Part shown: positions 1 to 4,907 of the stretch, piece after piece
Numbering within the stretch: the first letter of the stretch is position 1
How the letters are laid out: each line of letters starts with the position of its first letter
NCBI GenBank assembly: GCA_029857975.1
Contig: JAOUFX010000253.1
Coordinates: 1-5,618, forward strand
Direction: 5' to 3'
Length of the DNA stretch: 5,618 nucleotides
Source of the DNA: Deltaproteobacteria bacterium
GTDB lineage: Bacteria; Desulfobacterota; SM23-61
Notes under the pieces: generated by a model
Told to the model about the DNA's origin: nothing
The model's database searches: none
Seen by the model: the letters and a program-made list of their open reading frames with translations, nothing else
Position numbers and translations under genes: made by a program

Positions 1-2
1 TC

Positions 3-1799
3 AAAACAAAACAGCAACTTCTCCATGAGATGGAGGAACTTCAGACGAGGCTTGATACTACGGAGCGACGCTTCCAGGACGCTATTGAGATATTGCAGGA
101 TGCGCTGCAGAAAAAAACGCATGAGCTAGGTCAGCGAGTCAAGGAACTGAATTGCCTATATGCTTTTTCAAATCTCATCGAAAGGCCCGACATTTCTTTG
201 CCTGACATATTTCAAGGGTTGGTGAACATCATTCCGTCCGGATGGCAATATTCTGAAATGACCTGTGCTCGCCTTGTTCTCGAAGATCAGATTTTCAAGA
301 CCGCCAACTTTATGGAAAGCATTTGGAAGCAGAGCAGTCCCATTTTGATGGATGAGAAGCGTATAGGTACTCTGGAGGTTGATTACCTGGAGGAGAAGCC
401 GGAATGTGAAGAGGGTCCTTTTCTGAAGGATGAGCGTGATTTGTTAATTGCGCTCGCCGGGCGACTAGGAAAAATTATTCAGCGCAAGCGGTCGGAGGAG
501 ATGCTGAGGCAGTCAGAGAGGGAACTATCCGTAAGAAACAAGATTGATAAAGTCTTCCTGACTATCGCCGATGATGATATATATGTAGAAATTTTACAGA
601 TTGTCTTGCAATCCATGGAAAGCAAGTATGGGATTTTTGGATACATAGATGAACATAGAACTTTGATTATCCCCTCTTTGACTAGAGACATCTGGGAACA
701 GTGCCAGGTTCCTGATAAGACGATAAAATACCCTCGCGAAACTTGGAGCGGGATCTGGGGCCGGGGCCTTATAGAGAAGAGGAGTCTTTATGCGAATGAA
801 GGCTTACGCGTGCCTAAAGGACATATTCCTATAATAAGGGTTCTGGTTACGCCCATTATATATCGTGGAGAGGTAATCGGGCTCCTTGAAGTCGCCAACA
901 AGGCGACAGGCTATGAGGAAAAAGATAGGGATTTCTTGGAGGCCATTGCCAGCTACATAGCTCCGATCCTTAGAGCAAGATTGCAGAGGGATTTTCAAGA
1001 GAGAAGGCGTAGACAGGCGGAGGAGGCACTCCGTAGATCGCATGAGGAGTTAGAAATACGAGTTCAGGAACGGACCGCAGAACTGACCAAAGCCAATGAG
1101 GCATTGCAAGCTGAAATTGCCGAGCGAAAGCGGGCAGAAGAAGCTCTACAAGAATCAGAGAGTCGGCTCAGATTTCTCGCTTCCCAACTCCTAATTGCAC
1201 AAGAAAAAGAAAGAAAACGGGTTGCTCAGGAACTCCATGATAGCATTGGCGCATACTTAAGTGCCATCAAATTCCAAATTCATAATACCATTCAAAAGAT
1301 GAACCAAGACGTCGCCACGTCTGAGTCATTGTCAGGTCTTATCCCGACAGTTCAACAGGCAATCGAAGAATCCCGTAGGATAATGGCTGCCTTACATCCC
1401 TATATGTTGGATGACCTGGGAATTTTACCAACCATTGATTGGCATTGTCGAGAATTTCAGAAAACCTATTCTCATATTCATATCGAGAAACACGTTGGTA
1501 TTGCAGAAGATAACGTCCCTGCCATTTTAAAAGTGGTGCTTTACAGAATATTGCAAGAGACTTTGAACAATATCGCAAAACATAGCAATGCGGACCTTAT
1601 TCGTCTTTCTCTAAGGAAAACTGAAACCAGGATAGAACTGATTATTCAGGATAACGGTCAGGGGTTCGACATACAAATTCCGAGAAAAGGGTTGGGTATT
1701 GAAAGCATGAGGGAAAGGACAACATTCGCAGGTGGAACCTTTACAATTGATTCCGCCGAGGGAACAGGAACCATTATTCGGGCATCATGGCCTTTGTAA
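3..1799 (+). CDS. Soluble GAF-domain sensor histidine kinase (HPK7/DesK-NarX type), 5' end outside window
   Basis: Autophosphorylating sensor kinase that would pass phosphate to a response regulator. Residues are numbered from the ATG at 30. Residues 1-40 are helical and charged; 41-152 are a divergent GAF-like domain; 170-318 are a clearer GAF domain (VLVTPIIYRGEVIGLLEVAN). A coiled coil at 320-385 leads to a HisKA_3 dimerisation domain with phosphoacceptor His403 in ERKRVAQELHDSIG. The HATPase_c domain shows an N box (ETLNNIAKHS, 510-519), a G1 box (DNGQGFD, from 541) and a G2 box (GLGIESMRER, from 554). No membrane segment is visible, so it is probably cytoplasmic, sensing a small ligand or a partner protein. 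The frame stays open upstream of the ATG at 30 (KTKQQLLHE) with no ribosome site before it, so I treat the gene as truncated by the window; an upstream PAS or other sensor domain is likely. No response regulator lies downstream. The ligand is unknown. The kinase assignment is firm. Confidence 0.93.
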   Translation, partial: KTKQQLLHEMEELQTRLDTTERRFQDAIEILQDALQKKTHELGQRVKELNCLYAFSNLIERPDISLPDIFQGLVNIIPSGWQYSEMTCARLVLEDQIFKTANFMESIWKQSSPILMDEKRIGTLEVDYLEEKPECEEGPFLKDERDLLIALAGRLGKIIQRKRSEEMLRQSERELSVRNKIDKVFLTIADDDIYVEILQIVLQSMESKYGIFGYIDEHRTLIIPSLTRDIWEQCQVPDKTIKYPRETWSGIWGRGLIEKRSLYANEGLRVPKGHIPIIRVLVTPIIYRGEVIGLLEVANKATGYEEKDRDFLEAIASYIAPILRARLQRDFQERRRRQAEEALRRSHEELEIRVQERTAELTKANEALQAEIAERKRAEEALQESESRLRFLASQLLIAQEKERKRVAQELHDSIGAYLSAIKFQIHNTIQKMNQDVATSESLSGLIPTVQQAIEESRRIMAALHPYMLDDLGILPTIDWHCREFQKTYSHIHIEKHVGIAEDNVPAILKVVLYRILQETLNNIAKHSNADLIRLSLRKTETRIELIIQDNGQGFDIQIPRKGLGIESMRERTTFAGGTFTIDSAEGTGTIIRASWPL

Positions 1800-1856
1800 T
1801 CGGTTGAATTTTAAATACTTAATTTTGATGGGGAATCGCCTAATTTTCAGAATCGA

Positions 1857-1911
1857 CTCAAAATCCCGTGTCCCCTGGGGACGTGTCGGTTCAATTCCGA
1901 CCGCCGGCACC
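1857..1911 (+). other. 3' half of tRNA-Leu(CAA): tRNA remnant, probable att site of an integrated element
   Basis: The sequence folds as the 3' half of a class II tRNA. The anticodon loop CTCAAAA (1857-1863, anticodon CAA, Leu) is followed by the 3' anticodon strand TCCCG (1864-1868). A long variable arm has stem GTCC/GGAC (1870-1873 with 1879-1882). The T arm is GTCGG-TTCAATT-CCGAC (1885-1901), then acceptor 3' strand CGCCGGC (1902-1908), discriminator A1909 and CC. The matching 5' half (acceptor GCCGGCG, D arm, 5' anticodon strand CGGGA) is absent: the bases before the loop allow only about two pairs. It cannot make a functional tRNA. Tyrosine recombinases commonly integrate at tRNA 3' halves and leave such a copy at the far end of the element. 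The integration reading is inference; the tRNA homology is strong. Confidence 0.8.
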
Positions 1912-2139
1912 CCGGCAGCTTATTCATGGTTTCTCACACTTCCTTGGTCCAAGCCCATTCCACTGCTTCCCTTTCCCCTTTCCCAAGCTGAAACTGCCGG
2001 TCAAAATTCTCAATATTCTTATTAAGAGCCTCTACTTTGGGTTCCAGAGAAACCCTGACTTTGAACGTAGAAGAAATCCGTGGTTTAAAGTTTAAAATTC
2101 TTCATCGCTGCTGGGTTTGTTTCTTCCTATAGTCCAAAA
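1912..2139. other. Intergenic stretch after the tRNA remnant, no credible gene
   Basis: Together with 1800-1856, this makes about 400 bases without a gene between the kinase and the LUD gene, interrupted only by the tRNA remnant. Short open frames cross it, but they run through the tRNA remnant, lack ribosome sites and give low-complexity translations. Visible minor structure: CCGGCAG (1912-1918), touching the tRNA end, has an exact inverted copy CTGCCGG (1994-2000). A pyrimidine-rich run lies around 1967-1984. A small hairpin pairs GGGTT (2039-2043) with AACCC (2051-2055), and a TTTAAA doublet lies at about 2084-2096. None has a clear function. The inverted repeat could be chance or part of a recombination site. 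Confidence 0.5.
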
Positions 2140-2168
2140 TTGACAGGCTATGCCGGAAGGTGTAGATT
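2140..2168 (+). promoter_or_regulatory. Sigma70-like promoter for the LUD-domain gene
   Basis: A perfect -35 hexamer TTGACA (2140-2145) is separated by exactly 17 bases from TAGATT (2163-2168), a 4/6 match to the -10 consensus. Transcription would begin near 2175, giving a leader of about 25 bases before the start codon at 2199. A short palindrome GATTAAAAATC (2171-2181) sits at the expected start site and could be an operator, though that is speculative. This is the best promoter match noticed in the window. Confidence 0.55.
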
Positions 2169-2185
2169 GCGATTAAAAATCGACC

Positions 2186-2193
2186 AAGGAGGT
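2186..2193 (+). promoter_or_regulatory. Strong Shine-Dalgarno of the LUD gene
   Basis: AAGGAGGT is an essentially complete anti-16S complement, five bases before the ATG at 2199. It fixes that start and suggests efficient translation. Confidence 0.85.
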
Positions 2194-2198
2194 TAATA

Positions 2199-2843
2199 AT
2201 GGATAGTCACCAAAATAGATGGAATGAGCAGGTAGCCAAGAAAATCATCGAACACCTGGACAAACGGGGAATGGAGGGAAGCTACGCATCCAGCGCCGCT
2301 CAAGCCAGAGAAGAGATCATTGCTATGATACCTCAAGGTTCCAAAGTCTATCGTTGCGGCTCGATGACCGCAGTCTACATGGACCTTTGGCAAGGGATAG
2401 CTAAAATCCCAGGTGTTGAGGTTATCGACCCCTTCCAGCCTGGACTCTCTTTTGAGGATTCCTTGGAACCCAGACGGAAAGGCCTAATAGCCGATGTGAT
2501 GATTACCAGTACCAATGCCATTACTCTCGATGGAAAATTAGTCAATCTTGATGGATTGGGAAACAGGGTGGCGGCAATGATTTTCGGCCCCCAAAAGGTC
2601 ATTTTGGTTGTGGGCATGAACAAAGTTGTTCCTGATGTGGAAACGGGCATGGCCAGGACCAAACATTACTCTGCTCCAGTAAACGCAATGCGCATGAACA
2701 TCAAAACTCCTTGCGCAGAAAACGGGATTTGCGTGGACTGTAAAACTCCTGCTCGGTTTTGTAACATTTGGAGCATCATCGAAGGCCAGAGGATCAAAGG
2801 CCGCATCCATGTTAAGCTCGTAGGCGAAAACCTGGGCTACTAA
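2199..2843 (+). CDS. LUD-domain protein (LutC/YkgG-like, DUF162), stand-alone
   Basis: A 214-residue protein of the LUD superfamily, the family of LutC/YkgG and of the C-terminal part of LutB in L-lactate oxidation. Family-typical segments are RCGSMTAVYMDLW (52-64), a stretch with ADVMITSTNAITLDGKLVNLDG (98-119), and GNRVAAMIFGPQKVILVVGMNKVV (121-144). The C-terminal part carries Cys172, 178, 181 and 188 (spacing C-x5-C-x2-C-x6-C), which looks like a metal or Fe-S site, and ends in GRIHVKLVGENLGY. No LutA or LutB partner is present, so a lactate role cannot be assumed; stand-alone LUD proteins of this form are common in anaerobes and poorly characterised. There is no signal peptide or membrane segment. 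The start is fixed by the strong Shine-Dalgarno; the promoter directly upstream suggests it heads its own transcript. Family call firm, function open. Confidence 0.9.
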   Translation: MDSHQNRWNEQVAKKIIEHLDKRGMEGSYASSAAQAREEIIAMIPQGSKVYRCGSMTAVYMDLWQGIAKIPGVEVIDPFQPGLSFEDSLEPRRKGLIADVMITSTNAITLDGKLVNLDGLGNRVAAMIFGPQKVILVVGMNKVVPDVETGMARTKHYSAPVNAMRMNIKTPCAENGICVDCKTPARFCNIWSIIEGQRIKGRIHVKLVGENLGY

Positions 2844-2862
2844 AAGGGTCCATTAAGAACCT

Positions 2863-2903
2863 GGGTCAAGGTCATGCTGCTTTATACTCAAAACACCTGA
2901 CCC
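2863..2903 (+). other. Bulged hairpin in the LUD-HD intergenic gap
   Basis: GGGTCA-a-GGT (2863-2872) pairs with ACC-TGACCC (2895-2903): nine pairs with one bulged A, closing a 22-base loop. It starts 20 bases after the LUD stop. It has no T-run after it, so it is not a canonical intrinsic terminator. It could stabilise the upstream mRNA 3' end, or be a protein-binding inverted repeat, GGGTCA/TGACCC. Low certainty of function. Confidence 0.3.
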
Positions 2904-3003
2904 GTGGCCAGTCTCCTAAGGGGGTTGGGGAGCAAGCATTGCAGGGGACTTGACCGCGGTGGGGAAATAAGTAATAGTAAGAAAAAAAAGAAGGAGTGAA
3001 ATA

Positions 3004-3585
3004 ATGGAACCAAAGGTACCAACCCGCGAAGAAGCCCTGGCAATTTTACACCAGTATAACGAAAGTGACAGTCTGCGCAAGCACGCTTACGCCGTCGAAG
3101 GTGTCATGCGCTTTATCGCCAGAAAACGGGGTGCGGATGAAGAGAAGTGGGGCGTAATCGGTCTGATTCATGATCTCGATTATGAAAAATTTCCGGATCA
3201 GCACTGCCGGAAAACGAGAGAAATCCTCGCCGAGCTTAATTGGCCGGAGGAATATGTTCGGGCCGCTGTTTCTCACGGATGGGGGATATGCTCGAACGAG
3301 GAGCCCCTGACGGACCTGGAAAAAGTTCTGTATGCCATTGATGAGCTCACGGGACTCGTGGTGACGACGGCTTTGGTTCGACCTTCCAAGAGCGTTTTGG
3401 ATGTAACCGCGAAGTCGGTAAAGAATAAATGGAAAGACAAGAGGTTTGCCGCCGGTGTAGACCGGGCGGTCATCGAGAAGGGCGCCGAGAGGCTGGGGGT
3501 TGGCGTAGAGGAACTGATCGGAGATACGATAAAGGGGATGCAAGAAGTAGCGGAGGCCATAGGATTAAAAGGCCTGCCGGTCTGA
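3004..3585 (+). CDS. HD-domain protein, putative metal-dependent phosphohydrolase
   Basis: A 193-residue HD-superfamily protein. Candidate metal ligands are His27 (LRKHAYAVEGVM), the His56-Asp57 doublet (GLIHDLDYEKFP), His91 (AAVSHGW) and Asp113 (AIDELTGLVV). A helical C-terminal half follows (RPSKSVLDVTAKSVKNKWKD; GAERLGVGVEELI). This matches a widespread small bacterial HD family usually annotated only as HD or HDIG domain protein. HD enzymes cleave phosphoester or phosphoanhydride bonds in nucleotides; the substrate here is unknown, and there is no GYP motif of c-di-GMP phosphodiesterases. AAGGAG (2991-2996) seven bases before the ATG supports the start. The speD start follows within 75 bases without a terminator, so co-transcription is possible. 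No membrane segment, so probably cytoplasmic. Confidence 0.88.
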   Translation: MEPKVPTREEALAILHQYNESDSLRKHAYAVEGVMRFIARKRGADEEKWGVIGLIHDLDYEKFPDQHCRKTREILAELNWPEEYVRAAVSHGWGICSNEEPLTDLEKVLYAIDELTGLVVTTALVRPSKSVLDVTAKSVKNKWKDKRFAAGVDRAVIEKGAERLGVGVEELIGDTIKGMQEVAEAIGLKGLPV

Positions 3586-3645
3586 TAAAAATGGCACGAA
3601 GAATAAATGGGTTGTGCCCCTTCGTTTGGCATTCAAATCTTGATT

Positions 3646-3652
3646 GAGGAAG
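3646..3652 (+). promoter_or_regulatory. Ribosome binding site favouring the TTG start of speD
   Basis: GAGGAAG lies eight bases before TTG 3661. The alternative ATG at 3607 has only a weak ACGAAG about six bases upstream. This site together with catalytic-residue numbering decides the start. Confidence 0.55.
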
Positions 3653-3660
3653 AACTCGCA

Positions 3661-4008
3661 TTGGCCGGCATTGAATGGTTGATAGAAGCTTTTGGATGCC
3701 CGGAAGGGGCTTTGCGCACTTTGGAAACTTTGGACAATCTTTTCCGGACCATCGTCTCGGAAATGAAGCTGAAGCCCGTAGGCAATTCGGTTTGGCACCG
3801 GTTTCCGGATACCGGGGGAATGACCGGTTTCTGGCTTTTGCAAGAGTCACATCTGGCCATTCATACGTTTCCCGAGTTTCAATCGGCTTGTTTGAATGTT
3901 TTCTGCTGCACCGAGCGCCCGCCCATTGATTGGGAATCAAAGATGGCCGGATTGCTGGGCGCTACGGAAATCCGCGTCCGGGAATATTTGCGGATCTATA
4001 AGAAATAA
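3661..4008 (+). CDS. speD: S-adenosylmethionine decarboxylase proenzyme, pyruvoyl-dependent
   Basis: Decarboxylates S-adenosylmethionine to give the aminopropyl donor for spermidine and related polyamines. The proenzyme self-cleaves before a serine that becomes the pyruvoyl group. The signature LLQESHLAIHTFPE is present, followed by CLNVFCCTERP. Starting at TTG 3661 gives 115 residues with cleavage Ser63, His68 and Cys83, the same numbers as the catalytic residues of the Thermotoga maritima enzyme, and GAGGAAG (3646-3652) lies eight bases upstream. An in-frame ATG at 3607 would add 18 residues unlike the family and has no good ribosome site, so I prefer the TTG; a TTG at 3640 is also possible. 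Cleavage would leave a 62-residue beta chain and a 53-residue alpha chain. No spermidine synthase is in the window. The gene lies between the HD gene and two DUF4178 genes. Confidence 0.93.
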   Translation: MAGIEWLIEAFGCPEGALRTLETLDNLFRTIVSEMKLKPVGNSVWHRFPDTGGMTGFWLLQESHLAIHTFPEFQSACLNVFCCTERPPIDWESKMAGLLGATEIRVREYLRIYKK

Positions 4009-4075
4009 ATTAAACCTAAAAAAGGCGATTCACCACAGAGGGCACAGCGCGGCATAGCCGCAACCGAAAAAACAA

Positions 4076-4121
4076 CCCCTCCCTCCCCTCCCCCCTTGAG
4101 GGGGAGGGTAAGGGTGGGGGG
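4076..4121. repeat. C-rich/G-rich hairpin with G-quadruplex potential on both strands
   Basis: The left half consists of runs of four, three, four and six C separated by single T. The right half has G runs of five, three, three and six separated by A, TAA and T. The core stem CCCCC (4091-4095) pairs with GGGGG (4100-4104) across a TTGA loop and extends imperfectly outwards. Each strand therefore carries four G-tracts with loops of 1-3 bases. On the minus strand the hairpin is followed by TTGTTTTTT (complement of 4067-4075), so it could end leftward transcription, although no leftward gene is present. Confidence 0.6.
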
Positions 4122-4176
4122 AAAAAATTCTTAACAAAATATCTAGATTTTGCACGTTAGTAGTACAGAGAAAAGA

Positions 4177-4205
4177 TTGATTTTATTTTTTAACTATGAA
4201 ATTAT
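4177..4205 (+). promoter_or_regulatory. Weak promoter candidate for the DUF4178 genes
   Basis: TTGATT (4177-4182), a 17-base spacer and AATTAT (4200-4205) each match the sigma70 consensus at 4/6 positions, in an AT-rich part of the inverted-repeat element. It would start transcription about 65 bases before the ATG at 4278. AT-rich DNA gives such matches by chance, so this is only a candidate; the genes may be read from upstream. Confidence 0.25.
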
Positions 4206-4277
4206 TCTCTGCATTCTCTGTGGTTTAAAAAAATCGCTCAATTTAGGTTAAAGAAGATATACCGTTTACTTTAAACC

Positions 4278-4907
4278 ATGCAGAAATGTAATTGCCCTTC
4301 CTGCGGCGCCACGGTTACTTTTCAATCTGCGGCCTCCATCCTGGCGGTCTGCGAATATTGCGCCTCCACCCTGGTCAGGCATGATTTGAACCTGGAAGAC
4401 GTCGGCAAAATGGCCGCTTTGCTGGCGGATGGGTCTCCCTTGCAGCTGCGGGCTGAAGGACGATACCGGAAAGTCCACTTCACGGTGGTGGGGCGAATCC
4501 AGTTGCGCTACGAAAAGGGTATGTGGAACGAATGGCACCTTCTCTTTGATGATCTGCACAGCGGCTGGCTGGGGGAATCGGGTGGAATCTATGCGGTATC
4601 ATTTTTGACGCCAGTGAGCGAGGCGATTCCTCGTTTTGAAGATTTACACCCGGGAGGCCGGGTCGTACTGAATGGCCAACCCTATGAAGTGACCCAACTC
4701 CAAAAAGCCTTTTGCGTTGCCGGCGAGGGAGAACTCCCTTTGGCCATAGGCCCCGGGTATGCGGCACCGGTGGCGGATCTCGCCGGCCCGGCCAATAAAT
4801 TGGCAACGCTTGATTACAGCGAAGAGATCCCTCTGGTTTTTTTGGGGGAGTACGTGGAATTTGAGCAATTGCACCTATCCGGGCTGAGAGAATTCGATGG
4901 ATGGTAA
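4278..4907 (+). CDS. Zinc-ribbon DUF4178 protein (first of a tandem pair)
   Basis: A 209-residue protein of unknown function. The N-terminus is a zinc ribbon: Cys6-x2-Cys9 (CPSCG) and Cys25-x2-Cys28 (CEYC), with an extra Cys4. From about residue 55 it looks like a DUF4178 domain, a beta-rich domain with GRYRKVHFTVVGRIQLRY, GMWNEWHLLFDD and a GWLGESGG turn. No signal peptide or membrane segment is seen. An in-frame stop (4272-4274) sits just before the ATG, so this is the earliest ATG, and the zinc ribbon supports it, although no good Shine-Dalgarno is seen. It lies 270 bases after speD and overlaps the next gene by 11 bases, so the two are likely translated together. From memory, DUF4178 genes occur near AdoMet decarboxylase and DUF350 membrane-protein genes in other bacteria; this is consistent but not provable here. 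Confidence 0.8.
   Translation: MQKCNCPSCGATVTFQSAASILAVCEYCASTLVRHDLNLEDVGKMAALLADGSPLQLRAEGRYRKVHFTVVGRIQLRYEKGMWNEWHLLFDDLHSGWLGESGGIYAVSFLTPVSEAIPRFEDLHPGGRVVLNGQPYEVTQLQKAFCVAGEGELPLAIGPGYAAPVADLAGPANKLATLDYSEEIPLVFLGEYVEFEQLHLSGLREFDGW

Larger units (their letters stand above)
4011..4252. repeat. MITE-like element with imperfect terminal inverted repeats, between speD and the DUF4178 genes
   Basis: The left arm (4011-4047) reads TAAACCTAAA, then GCGATT, ACCACAGAG and GCACAG. The reverse complement of the right arm (4207-4252) reads TTAACCTAAA, GCGATT, ACCACAGAG and GCAGAG in the same order, with a few extra bases between blocks. The arms enclose about 160 bases with no credible gene, a GCGGC-ATA-GCCGC hairpin (4049-4061) and a strong C/G hairpin (4076-4121). 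The whole fills the gap between the speD stop (4008) and the next ATG (4278). A non-autonomous mobile element or dispersed intergenic repeat is the simplest reading. Target-site duplications are not clear. Confidence 0.5.

Noticed and set aside
30..32. ATG at 30 as the kinase start
   Set aside because: The frame is open upstream to the window edge, there is no ribosome site, and the residues before it continue the same charged helix.
1732..2025. Open frame overlapping the kinase end and crossing the tRNA remnant
   Set aside because: It is out of frame with the kinase, runs through tRNA sequence, has no ribosome site and no recognisable protein features.
1868..2095. 75-codon open frame starting inside the tRNA remnant
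   Set aside because: It begins in tRNA-derived sequence and its Pro/Phe-rich translation reflects a pyrimidine-rich stretch, not a protein family.
2950..2977. Promoter TTGACC...TAATAG before the HD gene
   Set aside because: The -10 match is only 3/6 with a 16-base spacer, and transcription would start almost at the ribosome site; not convincing.
3046..3543. 165-codon minus-strand frame opposite the HD gene
   Set aside because: It is entirely antisense to a clearly homologous HD-domain gene, with no independent motif.
4076..4121. Forward intrinsic terminator for speD
   Set aside because: The hairpin is followed by an A-run, not a T-run, on the + strand; terminator-like only for leftward transcription.
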